Part shown: in pieces, positions 31,993 to 39,595 of the stretch | How the letters are laid out: each line of letters starts with the position of its first letter | Position numbering within the stretch: the first letter of the stretch is position 1 | Source of the DNA: an uncultured Lachnospiraceae bacterium | GTDB taxonomy: Bacteria > Bacillota > Clostridia > Lachnospirales > Lachnospiraceae | Direction: 5' to 3' | Length of the DNA: 64,000 nt | Assembly (NCBI GenBank): GCA_946558465.1 | Contig: CAMNTM010000002.1 | Coordinates: forward strand, 248,001 to 312,000 | Made by a program: the position numbers and the translations under genes | Notes under the pieces: generated by a model | What the model saw: only the letters and a program-made list of their open reading frames with translations | What the model was told of the DNA's origin: nothing | Database searches by the model: none

Positions 31993-33043
31993 GTTCTTCC
32001 CCCTTTTTTATCCGCGTTATAGACTGTCCTGGAATAATCTTATAAGGAATCATCGTTCGGATTTCCGTACAGCTTCCCTCTCTTATCTGCTCCAGCAGCT
32101 GATAAGAGGCCTGCTTTCCCATCAATCCTAATTCAAATTGAACCGTTTGAAGACTCGGTGTACACGCCTGTGCTGCAATACTGTTATCAATTCCCGCCAC
32201 CGATATATCTTCCGGGACAGACTGCCCGGACTCCTGAATTGCTTTCACCGCTCCTACCGCCATATTATCATTTCCACATATAAGAGCAGTACATTCCATA
32301 CCTTCCAGAATGCTTTGCCTGACACAATCGTACCCACTCTTAATACTGAAATCTCCATATAAAATATAGGAATCCCTTACCTCAAGATTCTCTGTCTTCA
32401 TTCCATCATAATATCCCTGAAGACGCTGTTTCATATCTGTCTGTCCACTGCGTACATTGATAAATCCTATCTTCTCATGTCCCAAACCAGCTAAAATGTG
32501 TACCAGATCTTCCACCATTTTATGATTGTCAATACAGACCTCGTTTACCGCAATTCCGGAGCCGCTTCTCTCCAAAAGAACAAACGGAAAATTCTTTTTT
32601 TTCATTTCTGCCAGCACTTTCGCAGATACATCCCAAACAGATAAAATCGCAATCCCATCTGCTTCTCTGCTGTTCATACAGCTTCTGACACAGCTTTCCA
32701 GATGACTCTGCTTCTCCGCAGATATAATCTTTATCTGCAGGCTGTATCCTTCTCTGACAAGACAATCATTCATTGCCTGCACAACAGGAAGCTGATGCAG
32801 CCAGGTCGAAGGACTTATATTATTCTCCGAAACAATACATAACAGAATAGTATTAGATTTCCCTCTTGCAAGCTTTTGGGCATATACATTTGGTGTGAAA
32901 TCCAGCTCCTTTATTGCCTCTGCTATTTTTTTTCTGTTTATCTCCTTCACGGCATACGGATTACTTAAATACTTTGAAACTGTTCCCGCAGAAACTCCTG
33001 CTCTGATTGATACATCCTTTAGTGTAGATTTTCCATTACTCAT
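31946..33043 (-). CDS. LacI family transcriptional regulator
   Basis: 365 residues. HTH at 7-26 (LKDVSIRAGVSAGTVSKYL), hinge, then a PBP-like ligand domain with AICGNDNMAVGA-type motif (ALICGNDNMAVGA). It heads the importer/hydrolase operon and overlaps its first enzyme gene. TGAAGCGCTTCA upstream is a typical LacI-family palindrome, so self-repression relieved by the imported compound is likely. Confidence 0.92.
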   Translation of the reverse strand: MSNGKSTLKDVSIRAGVSAGTVSKYLSNPYAVKEINRKKIAEAIKELDFTPNVYAQKLARGKSNTILLCIVSENNISPSTWLHQLPVVQAMNDCLVREGYSLQIKIISAEKQSHLESCVRSCMNSREADGIAILSVWDVSAKVLAEMKKKNFPFVLLERSGSGIAVNEVCIDNHKMVEDLVHILAGLGHEKIGFINVRSGQTDMKQRLQGYYDGMKTENLEVRDSYILYGDFSIKSGYDCVRQSILEGMECTALICGNDNMAVGAVKAIQESGQSVPEDISVAGIDNSIAAQACTPSLQTVQFELGLMGKQASYQLLEQIREGSCTEIRTMIPYKIIPGQSITRIKKGEEHAEKNYGKAGGADLV

Positions 33044-33140
33044 TTGCAGTTTCCTTCCTTGCTAAACTATATTTTGTAAAATCTGTAAAATATTTCCAAG
33101 TATATTATATACCTTTTTCTCATATAGTTTCAAGGATTTT

Positions 33141-33210
33141 TGAAGCGCTTCATTTTTTTATTTTAAACAATTGTTTGTACCAATTATATACTAACCTGTT
33201 TGTTTGTCAA
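33141..33210 (-). promoter_or_regulatory. Promoter and operator of the LacI-led operon
   Basis: On the minus strand TTGACA (33205-33210), 16 bases, TATAAT (33183-33188). TGAAGCGCTTCA (33141-33152), a 12-bp perfect palindrome with the central CG of LacI sites, lies downstream of the start point, about 98 bases from the gene. The rest of 33044-33283 is AT-rich. Confidence 0.8.
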
Positions 33211-33283
33211 TGTTTTATGAACATCTTGTCTCTTTTCGTCGAATTGTTTAAATTTTATTCGTGAATTTTGTTTATTATTTTTA

Positions 33284-33838
33284 TCATTTATTTATTTTCA
33301 ACTCATTGTCAAAGAATATAATCTGTTTTTTATAATGCCCTCTACCTGAAAATTCGATGAAACCTTTATCTCTCAATATCTGTAGCTGCTAACGAATTTT
33401 CGCCTCAATATTATAATTGTTCATATGCTTTTCATGCTTTTTTATCTTAGCATAATTTTCTGTCACTTTACTTATGGGATTAATCACTCCATTTTTGATT
33501 ATTTCTATTTTTCCCTGTTATGGATATATTCTGAAGAGTACTGCATAACAAATAGCTCAGGATTTGTGACACTTGTTATCCTCTTAATCATTGTTGAATA
33601 CGCGCCGTCATTAATCTTTTTTCCTATTCTGCCTTCTTTGCTTTTCAATTCGAATATTTCACGGCAATTATCACATACCATATCTGCAACAGGCTCATTA
33701 TTTTTCAATTCATGTATGTGTGAATTACCACAACATGGGCAGAACATATCTTCTTTAATCCAGCTTTCAGTCATCACCCTTACTTTTTGAGACTTACTTT
33801 TATATTTTCGCCTAATGTTTATCGAACTTAAGATTCAT
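33284..33838 (-). pseudogene. Decayed DpnI-like restriction endonuclease
   Basis: Three remnants align in order to a DpnI-family enzyme (normally ~250 residues; here 555 bases remain). ATG at 33838 opens MNLKFDKH and then hits a stop; in another frame, KSKSQKVRVMTESW continues into an open piece to 33505 with the zinc Cys pairs (CPCCG, CDNC) and ELKSKEGRIG-KINDGAYSTM of the catalytic core. The C-terminal winged-helix part (33284-33466) follows with a TAG at 33390-33392 where Gln is expected in KIRQQLQ, then LRDKGFIEF and GRGHYK. About 200 bases in the middle are missing. Methyl-directed restriction is lost. Confidence 0.8.
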
Positions 33839-33849
33839 ACATAATATTC

Positions 33850-33897
33850 CTATTTTCCTGCTCCATTGACTCCCGCTACCAAAATATATTTTTTCAC
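33850..33897 (-). pseudogene. 15-codon zeta-toxin/kinase-like fragment
   Basis: GTG at 33897 reads VKKYILVAGVNGAGK then TAG. GVNGAGK is the Walker A loop of zeta-toxin-like kinases, normally followed by S/T, so only the N-terminal tip remains. Too short for certainty, but the motif is unusual enough to note. Confidence 0.45.
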
Positions 33898-33951
33898 TAA
33901 AAGAGATTCTTTTCTATTACCTGTCGTTGTTTTCTTTGCAGAAGAAAATTG

Positions 33952-34281
33952 TCAATCATCTGATGGTAGGACTGGTATCATATGACTGATTCGCAGTGTC
34001 CCTTTTAATTCCTTTTGTCCCCTTGAATTTTTTACCATAATCCGTATAATCGGGACAATACTCTTTTTAATAACCTTTTTCTCACCAGCAATTTGGTAAT
34101 CCGATTCTTTTGGTGAAGACATCGGTATGTAATAATGATAATTTTCCAAACGTAACACTATACCAACGTACTTTCGGGTATGAACCCTCGTTGTTTCCTT
34201 ATTTGAATATACATTTGGAAATATAGCCCGCAAATATTCTATATATTCGTCTGATACACTATATAGTTTAAATTCTTCCAT
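33952..34281 (-). pseudogene. ToxN/AbiQ-like type III toxin, probably C-terminally truncated
   Basis: 109 residues against about 165-170 usual. FKLYSVSDEYIEYLRAIFP, then TRKYVGIVL, YHYYIPMSSPKESD and the start of the conserved ISHMIPVLPS segment match the endoribonuclease fold of ToxN. The frame stops right after that segment, so the last third of the fold is absent. A promoter, a short possible RNA and a terminator lie immediately upstream, as in real toxIN loci. Confidence 0.65.
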
Positions 34282-34289
34282 TCCTTTCT

Positions 34290-34317
34290 AAAAAAATGAG
34301 GGAGCATTACTGCTCCC
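34290..34317 (-). terminator. Intrinsic terminator just before the ToxN-like gene
   Basis: 7-bp stem GGGAGCA/TGCTCCC with a 4-base loop and a T-rich tract ending about 10 bases before the toxin start. Confidence 0.85.
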
Positions 34318-34378
34318 TACGAGTTTAAAATCTTCCACTATCTGGCAGGAACTCTCCAAAGATAGTTCCCTATCTGTT
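34290..34378 (-). ncRNA. Candidate antitoxin-like short RNA upstream of the toxin remnant
   Basis: Minus strand: TTGATT (34405-34410), 17 bases, TATAAT (34382-34387) predicts a start near 34375. The ~85-base product holds two CAGATAG-led segments about 32 bases apart, only weakly similar, and ends at GGGAGCA/TGCTCCC plus T7 (34290-34317). ToxI RNAs are tandem repeats ended by such a terminator; the repeat here is poor, so the RNA may be decayed. Confidence 0.45.
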
Positions 34379-34479
34379 TTTATTATATGCAATTATATCA
34401 TAAGAATCAACAAAAATATTATAAAACTCTTGAAAAGAAGAGATTTTCAAGGGTTTCATATTGCATATAAATAATTCCT

Positions 34480-34552
34480 TATCTCTTGCATAACTCCGAA
34501 CGCCGTAAATACGCCATTTTTAAGCTGTTTGTCAGTTACGTGTTCGTTACCC
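34480..34552. repeat. Imperfect direct repeat, copy A (possible attachment site)
   Basis: Copy A contains CTCTTGCATAACTCCGAA then GTCAGTTACGTGT and TTACC. A similar sequence with the same order lies at 35290-35361, close to the end of the prophage lysis genes. Confidence 0.55.
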
Positions 34553-34593
34553 ATATACGCTCATATGTGCGCATACTATCTCCAAACCATATA

Positions 34594-34878
34594 TTATGCT
34601 ATCTTTTCTGCCTCCATCGGTAAATCATACAGTGTATCCGGGTCAATATCCAGACACTTCGTATTATCTCGGTTTCCCCCGATATCCCATGCCAATGTAT
34701 CATTCATCACTGTACAGGCCTCTTTAAAAACAGTGATATCTTTCAATGGACGAAATACCTCTTTCTCAATCATTTGAATCATATCATAACATACGATTTT
34801 ACCATCTTCAAAGTATACATATACCGAATAATTTTCCATTGGTATTACCTGCACAACTTTCGGAAACATAATGTTCAC
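34594..34878 (-). CDS. DUF2442 family protein
   Basis: 94 residues. PKVVQVIPMENYSVYVYFED then GKIVCYD and LAWDIGGNRDNTKCLDIDPDTLYD match DUF2442, a small fold often encoded next to DUF4160. The pair has been suggested to be a toxin-antitoxin or regulatory module; the function is unproven. It follows the DUF4160 gene by 7 bases. Confidence 0.8.
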   Translation of the reverse strand: MNIMFPKVVQVIPMENYSVYVYFEDGKIVCYDMIQMIEKEVFRPLKDITVFKEACTVMNDTLAWDIGGNRDNTKCLDIDPDTLYDLPMEAEKIA

Positions 34879-34885
34879 CTCACTT

Positions 34886-35146
34886 TTAAACTAACGGGTT
34901 GATTCGGTTCATCGGTTTTCCATCCTTTGATAATTCCCAATTCTGCATCAGTTCATCCTGATGTAAAACACACCATGCTAAGATCAATTTGAGCTGCCGG
35001 GATGGCAATGCACCTTTTATACACCTTGCTGCATCAATTTCAATAATCGCCTTATTTCCATTATATTCCGCATGGAAATGTGGAGGATTATGGTCATCAT
35101 AATACATTGTAACCCTGATTCCATAAAACAACGATATCTCTGGCAT
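34886..35146 (-). CDS. DUF4160 family protein
   Basis: 86 residues. ISLFYGIRVTMYYDDHNPPHFHAEYNGN holds the DDHNPPHFHAEY hallmark with its His cluster. It leads the DUF4160-DUF2442 pair. The palindrome over the promoter at 35177-35196 suggests self-control. Role unknown. Confidence 0.82.
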   Translation of the reverse strand: MPEISLFYGIRVTMYYDDHNPPHFHAEYNGNKAIIEIDAARCIKGALPSRQLKLILAWCVLHQDELMQNWELSKDGKPMNRINPLV

Positions 35147-35176
35147 TATACTTCCCTCCTCATTTCATTCTGCAGC

Positions 35177-35206
35177 ATATATAGTTGACTATATATACTT
35201 GACAAT
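35177..35206 (-). promoter_or_regulatory. Palindrome over the DUF4160-DUF2442 promoter
   Basis: ATATATAGTTGACTATATAT (35177-35196) is a 9+2+9 perfect palindrome. On the minus strand, TTGTCA lies just upstream (about 35198-35203) and a 17-base spacer leads to an AT-rich -10 within it. Confidence 0.6.
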
Positions 35207-35234
35207 ATAAGTTTACCACAGTTATCACTAAAAA

Positions 35235-35264
35235 GAAACCCACAAACACGATGTTTGTGGGTTT
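35235..35264 (-). terminator. Terminator of the prophage late operon
   Basis: 13-bp perfect stem (35236-35248 with 35252-35264) and a T-rich tract on the minus strand. It follows the lysis genes and separates them from the DUF4160 pair. Confidence 0.88.
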
Positions 35265-35289
35265 ACCATGCAATAAAATATGCATTTCC

Positions 35290-35361
35290 TATCTCTTACA
35301 TAACTCCGAAGCCCGCAAATAAAGGGTTTTTTATTAAGTTGTAAGTTACGTGTAAATTACC
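35290..35361. repeat. Imperfect direct repeat, copy B (possible attachment site)
   Basis: CTCTTACATAACTCCGAA then GTAAGTTACGTGT and TTACC, matching copy A at 34480-34552 in order and orientation. It lies 29 bases beyond the last phage gene, where a prophage end is expected. Confidence 0.6.
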
Positions 35362-35390
35362 TTCCGTAATTATCGCCGCTTTTTTCTGCT

Positions 35391-36143
35391 TTATGAGTAT
35401 GTAACAAAGCAACTGATACCAGCAGCTTTTAACCTTCTTACTGTCGTTTCCGCGTTTTTCTTGTCAGTATACGCTCCTACCTGGACTTTGTAAAGCCCGT
35501 TTAACAACCTTACGAGTACGTCCGTATGTCCTGTCCGCTTGATCTTCTCCGCCATAAGGTTAGCGCCTTCCTTGCGCCTGTAAGCCCCAGCCTGTACCCG
35601 GTAATATTTCCCGTCCGCTGTCTGTCCTGCTGCCGCCTGGCTCTTATCCTCTGCCGCTTCCGGCTTCTGTCCGGCTTCCCCGTCGTACTCTGTAAGCTTG
35701 TTTTCCTCAATCAGCTTAATAAGCTTCGCCGCATACTGCGGGTCTGTGGCATATCCGGCAGCCTTAATAGCTTCACAGGCTTTCTTATAGTCCGTTTCCC
35801 CTACAACCGCTTTATACCGCTTATTTGCCTTCAAAAACGCGCTGTGATCTGTAATAGATTCTTCCCAGCTATCATAAGCACGAAAAGCCGCATTTTTGAC
35901 CGTTACCAGGTTTAAGCCGTCGTAACATTCTTTTGTATCGCTGCAATATACTTTCCCTTTCCAGGTCTTTGTAGCTTTGATACCGAAAAGCGCTTTACCG
36001 CCCATAGCAAGCCCGGAAGTCCCGTAAGCCGATTCTAATATAGCCTGGGCTATTGTCAAGCTGGCAAGTACACCCGTCTTCTTCATATCGGCGGACGCGA
36101 TCGCGCCCACCGTCTTAATAAAATTCTTCTGTGCTGTAGTCAT
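35391..36143 (-). CDS. Phage glucosaminidase with SPOR-like repeats
   Basis: 250 residues. N-terminal glucosaminidase (about 5-140) has the catalytic Glu in LTIAQAILESAYGTSG. The C-terminal part (170-250) has two RVQAGAY/KVQVGAY strands, a SPOR peptidoglycan-binding fold. It cuts the glycan chain and would work with the amidase encoded upstream in cell lysis. No signal peptide; export needs a holin. Confidence 0.9.
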   Translation of the reverse strand: MTTAQKNFIKTVGAIASADMKKTGVLASLTIAQAILESAYGTSGLAMGGKALFGIKATKTWKGKVYCSDTKECYDGLNLVTVKNAAFRAYDSWEESITDHSAFLKANKRYKAVVGETDYKKACEAIKAAGYATDPQYAAKLIKLIEENKLTEYDGEAGQKPEAAEDKSQAAAGQTADGKYYRVQAGAYRRKEGANLMAEKIKRTGHTDVLVRLLNGLYKVQVGAYTDKKNAETTVRRLKAAGISCFVTYS

Positions 36144-36155
36144 ATAGAAGCCCCC

Positions 36156-36950
36156 TTATACAGCCGTTAAGCTTGTCACAGCTACCCAGCTTTTGATCTC
36201 TGTAAGCCTTGCTTCTACTACTCCCTTATTGGTCTGTATTTTGTCTACTGTGTGCTTCTTCCCTCCGCGCTGTGCCTTCGGTACTGCCTTACCTCTTGTT
36301 GACGATAACCCGCCGTATACTGCACCGTCCTTAATTGTAACTGTGCTTCCGGCTCTGATCTCCTTTTCTGCTGCCTGTGCGCCGCTTCCTGCTGCCGTAT
36401 TGCTTTTCTTAAGCCCGAACTGCGCCGCGATCGCATTAGCCACCGCTGCCGCGATCTGCGCTTTTTTGCTGCTGTATATCTGCATATCGTCCTTATCATC
36501 TATAAAGCACGTTTCCAGCAGCGCGGAAGAAACGCCCGCCGCCTTTGCCCTGGCAATTACTGTAAAGTTTGTCCGCTTTACTCCCCGGTTCTTTAAACCG
36601 AAGGCGGCTATAGCCTGTACGATCTTTGTTTCTACGCCTACGGTCTTTTCCGCCTTTGTAACGAAAATTTCCGTACCCGTTGTCTTTCCGTCTCCCTTCG
36701 TGTCATTGACACAGGCGTTAAAATGCACTTCCAGCACATAACCATAATTACCGAAGTTAACCGCCAGCTTTCCGGCTTTCGCGTCGCTGTATGCGTTTCT
36801 GTCCGTAGGGTATAAGTCAACCTGTGCATACTGGCTTAAGGTCTTCTGTATTTCCTTCACCATGTATATAGTTTCGTCTGCTTCCCTTCCAAACTGTGAT
36901 ACTGCGCCAGAATCCCCCGCGCCATGCCCGCTAATAAGTAAAATTTTCAT
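36156..36950 (-). CDS. Phage N-acetylmuramoyl-L-alanine amidase (endolysin)
   Basis: 264 residues. Amidase_3 metal site: His in ISGHGAGDSGA, then His in LEVHFNACVND and the catalytic Glu in LLETCFIDDKDDM. A C-terminal SH3-like wall-binding region covers about 200-264. It follows holin-like genes in the lysis cassette by 5 bases and cleaves peptidoglycan stem peptides at lysis. Confidence 0.92.
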   Translation of the reverse strand: MKILLISGHGAGDSGAVSQFGREADETIYMVKEIQKTLSQYAQVDLYPTDRNAYSDAKAGKLAVNFGNYGYVLEVHFNACVNDTKGDGKTTGTEIFVTKAEKTVGVETKIVQAIAAFGLKNRGVKRTNFTVIARAKAAGVSSALLETCFIDDKDDMQIYSSKKAQIAAAVANAIAAQFGLKKSNTAAGSGAQAAEKEIRAGSTVTIKDGAVYGGLSSTRGKAVPKAQRGGKKHTVDKIQTNKGVVEARLTEIKSWVAVTSLTAV

Positions 36951-36955
36951 ACGCC

Positions 36956-37372
36956 TTACGCCCCTTCTACACTTTTCCTTATAATGTCTTCTGCTGTGTC
37001 TGTTTCCGAGACTGTAAGCGTATTGTGTACATAGTCGTACAGGCTTTCATTATTTTCCAGCATTTTCTTAAACTCTGCTAAAGCCTGGTCTAACAGTTCG
37101 TCGTACTTTTCTTCTGTGATAAACAAAGTTATGATCGGGAAGCGCTCAACCAGCCATTCCCACACCATAGAACGCTTTACGCGCCCTGTCTTGCTTTTTA
37201 ACTCCTTTTCCGCTTCCGTCACCATGTAAAGCAAAGCAGTCCTTACCTTGTTTAGCTGCTGCTTCGGTGTAAGCTTCAAAAAACGTAAGATCGCATATAC
37301 CGTAAGCAATACCAGGATAAACGCGATCACAAAAATAAGCCAGTTTTCAATAAGTTTCTGTAAAATTTCCAT
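36956..37372 (-). CDS. LLH-type phage holin-like protein
   Basis: 138 residues: one strong N-terminal membrane helix (about 11-30), then KLTPKQQLNKVRTALLYMV and a helix-rich tail. This pattern fits the LL-H family of phage holins. A role in pore formation for the endolysins is inferred from place in the lysis cassette. Confidence 0.78.
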   Translation of the reverse strand: MEILQKLIENWLIFVIAFILVLLTVYAILRFLKLTPKQQLNKVRTALLYMVTEAEKELKSKTGRVKRSMVWEWLVERFPIITLFITEEKYDELLDQALAEFKKMLENNESLYDYVHNTLTVSETDTAEDIIRKSVEGA

Positions 37373-37384
37373 ACTTAAGCACCT

Positions 37385-37741
37385 CTAAAAGTTCTGTATG
37401 TCTGTCGCTTCCAGCGCTTCATCTATAAGTGCTTCTGTCCTATCCTTCATCTTTTGTATGGTTCTTTCTTTGATTTCTTCCGCCTGGTTTTCTTCCCCCA
37501 GGTCTATAAGCTTTTTTATCATTCCTAATTGTATTTTGATACCGTTTTCAAGCTGTACCGCTTTCAGATACCAAATTACAGCCGCCCCGAAGATACCCCC
37601 GGAAGCCGGGATAATGTAAGTAAATACTTCTGTAGGCTTTTCATGCCAGGAAAAAAACAGGGCGATCATACAGGCGCATACAAATATTAAACCCGTCCGT
37701 ATTACTACTTTCTTTTTAAATTCTGTCTTTTTCCGTCTCAT
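37385..37741 (-). CDS. Small two-helix membrane protein (holin candidate)
   Basis: 118 residues: a basic N-terminus, two hydrophobic helices (about 12-28 and 38-60), then a charged Glu/Lys coiled tail. It overlaps the XhlA-like gene by 4 bases. Holin or holin partner by place and shape. Confidence 0.65.
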   Translation of the reverse strand: MRRKKTEFKKKVVIRTGLIFVCACMIALFFSWHEKPTEVFTYIIPASGGIFGAAVIWYLKAVQLENGIKIQLGMIKKLIDLGEENQAEEIKERTIQKMKDRTEALIDEALEATDIQNF

Positions 37742-37977
37742 GCCTTCGCTGTCACTTCTTCCAGGTCGTCTATTCTATGGTTCGCTACCTTCTGCCGTTC
37801 CTGTAATACTTCCTGGTCTGTTTCCAGCTTATACACCCGTTCTACTACATTGTTGTGCTTGTCTAATTTGTCTTCGATATAATTAAGCCTGGTTTTCACC
37901 GTCCCATAAATTACACCGATCGACACCCCGTACACAATCAACTGAATAAGTAAGCCTATCCAAAATTCACTATTCAA
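37738..37977 (-). CDS. XhlA-like hemolysin/lysis protein
   Basis: 79 residues: one N-terminal membrane helix (5-26) followed by a charged coiled coil (VKTRLNYIEDKLDKHN...). XhlA-type proteins accompany phage holins in Bacillus PBSX-like elements. Confidence 0.7.
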   Translation of the reverse strand: MNSEFWIGLLIQLIVYGVSIGVIYGTVKTRLNYIEDKLDKHNNVVERVYKLETDQEVLQERQKVANHRIDDLEEVTAKA

Positions 37978-37995
37978 GCTTTACTAACTCCTTCC

Positions 37996-38271
37996 CTACG
38001 GCTCTAACAGCCGTTTTAAATCTTCCTTTCCTTCTTCTACGTCTTCGATCATCATTAGTAAATGCCTGTCTTCGTCTTCTATAGCCCTGTAGTTTTCCAG
38101 TTCTTCCAGCAGCAGCCTATTAACTTCTGCCAGGTCTGAAATAATGCTATTTTGTACTTCCACTACGTCAAGATCATACCGCGCTACTTCTACGGCTGCT
38201 TCGCTGTGTGTTCCTTCTTCCTTCCTGTGTCTGATCTTGTTAATTATCCGGCTTATTATACCTTTTGCCAT
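37996..38271 (-). CDS. Small coiled-coil phage protein, unknown
   Basis: 91 residues, basic start (KGIISRIINKIRHRK) and acidic helical remainder. It overlaps the end of the reverse transcriptase gene by 32 bases and lies just before the lysis cassette. Not recognised; may be a DGR- or lysis-associated small protein. Confidence 0.5.
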   Translation of the reverse strand: MAKGIISRIINKIRHRKEEGTHSEAAVEVARYDLDVVEVQNSIISDLAEVNRLLLEELENYRAIEDEDRHLLMMIEDVEEGKEDLKRLLEP

Positions 38272-39298
38272 TTTCTATTAACTCCTTTTCTCTTATCGCC
38301 GCTTCTATTTGCCCTTTCATCTTCTGCCGCAATCGGAAAGTATCCGCGTGTCCCGCGTGTCCTTCCCAGCTTTTGTAAGACAATAGCAATTTATCTTTTG
38401 TTATTTTCCCATGCCTATAAGCCTTTATTGCGGCTTTCATATGCTTAGGTCTGCGCTTCCGTATCTTCCGATAGTCCTTATAAATACGATAACCGCAAAA
38501 GTCTAAGCCGTTCTTTGTATTTATAATAGTGGTCTTCGGGTTTAAGGAAAGTTTCAGCCTTTCCCCTATAAAAGCGTCTATCTTTTGTAAAACTTCTTTT
38601 AAGTACTCCCGGTCATTATGAATAACTACAAAATCGTCCATATATCGCGGGTAGTCCTCTACCTTTAATTCATTTTTTACGAATGTGTCTAACTCATTTA
38701 ATACCAGGTTTGCGAAAAGCTGACTAAGAAGGTTTCCTACTGGTATTCCCTTACCGTCTTCGCCGTAGCTGTCTATGATATAGAAAAGCAGCGCTATTAA
38801 CTGCCTGTCCTTAAATATCCTTGTAAGAAGCTGCTTTAATATCTCATGGTCTACGCTGTTAAAATACTTATGTATGTCTGCTTTCAGCGCGTACACCTGG
38901 CAGCCTTCAAAAGATCGTTTTCTTATGCACTCCTGGGCGTAAGCCGCCGCCTTGTGCATACCTTTATTTTTTCTGCAAGCGTAACTGTGAAAATAGAACC
39001 GCTTTTCTATTATTGGTTCTATCTTCGTGTTAATCATGTGCTGTACTACCCTGTCCCGGAAGGGCAGCGCGTATATATCCCGCTTTTTCGGCTCATAGAC
39101 TACAAAGCACCGGGCTTCCCCCTGCCTGTATGTCCCCGTCAAAAGTCCCTGTACAATGTCGCACAATTCCGCTTCTTTATTTTCCGTAAACCTTAAGACT
39201 TCTTCCCTGTATCTTTTGCACCTTCGCGCCTTCCTGTATGCGTCTTCCGCATTTTCAAAAGTTGCTATATCCTGTATTCCTATATTGCTTCTTTTCAT
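38240..39298 (-). CDS. DGR reverse transcriptase
   Basis: 352 residues. The catalytic Asp residues are D141 in ALKADIHKYF and D221/D222 in RYMDD (219-222). The GIPVGNLLSQLFANL segment (184-198) has SQ where most RTs have QG, a mark of diversity-generating retroelement RTs. It copies the template repeat RNA with adenine-specific errors into cDNA for the variable repeat. The ATG overlaps the stop of the frame carrying the template repeat. Confidence 0.95.
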   Translation of the reverse strand: MKRSNIGIQDIATFENAEDAYRKARRCKRYREEVLRFTENKEAELCDIVQGLLTGTYRQGEARCFVVYEPKKRDIYALPFRDRVVQHMINTKIEPIIEKRFYFHSYACRKNKGMHKAAAYAQECIRKRSFEGCQVYALKADIHKYFNSVDHEILKQLLTRIFKDRQLIALLFYIIDSYGEDGKGIPVGNLLSQLFANLVLNELDTFVKNELKVEDYPRYMDDFVVIHNDREYLKEVLQKIDAFIGERLKLSLNPKTTIINTKNGLDFCGYRIYKDYRKIRKRRPKHMKAAIKAYRHGKITKDKLLLSYKSWEGHAGHADTFRLRQKMKGQIEAAIREKELIENGKRYNKPDN

Positions 39299-39591
39299 CT
39301 TCCGCCGTTCCCGCTTCCACCCTTCGCCAGCGCTACTAAGTGGAAGCGTCCTTTTTTATATTTGCCGGGTAAGTCCCCGGACGGGCTATACGTTCTGACT
39401 ATATGAAAATAGTCCTTGCTAGTAAGCCGTAGCTTGCTAAGTCTGAAAGTCCATAAGTCACAGCCGAACCGCGCCCCGACGTTCGTGTTGACGTTCCAGG
39501 GGTAGTTGTTACAGTTCACCGCGCGGCAGCCAGCGTTAACGCCGTTGTTCCAGTTGCCGCCCGCGATAAGGCGAAGCAACATATAGCCCAT
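39295..39591 (-). CDS. Open frame through the DGR template repeat (98 residues)
   Basis: Starts MGYMLLRLIAGGNWNNG and keeps the frame of the target protein through the template repeat, then adds about 53 residues not in the target (LWTFRLSKLRLTSKDYF...). It ends with an ATGA overlap with the RT. It is probably open because the template copies a coding repeat, but translation may help expression of the RT. Databases would likely call it a formylglycine-enzyme fragment, which is not its role. Confidence 0.5.
   Translation of the reverse strand: MGYMLLRLIAGGNWNNGVNAGCRAVNCNNYPWNVNTNVGARFGCDLWTFRLSKLRLTSKDYFHIVRTYSPSGDLPGKYKKGRFHLVALAKGGSGNGGR
39456..39575 (-). repeat. DGR template repeat (TR)
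   Basis: 120 bases aligned without gaps to the variable repeat at 40077-40196. 24 positions are A on the coding strand; 14 of these differ in the variable repeat and none of the other 96 do. Codons are rich in AAC, the codon that maximises amino-acid choice under adenine mutagenesis. Confidence 0.97.
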
Positions 39592-39595
39592 ATGA

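Noticed and set aside
33952-34281. Intact ToxN toxin
   Set aside because: It is about 60 residues shorter than family members and stops after the MIPV segment.
39295-39591. A small formylglycine-generating enzyme
   Set aside because: The similarity comes only from the template repeat; the rest of the enzyme is missing.
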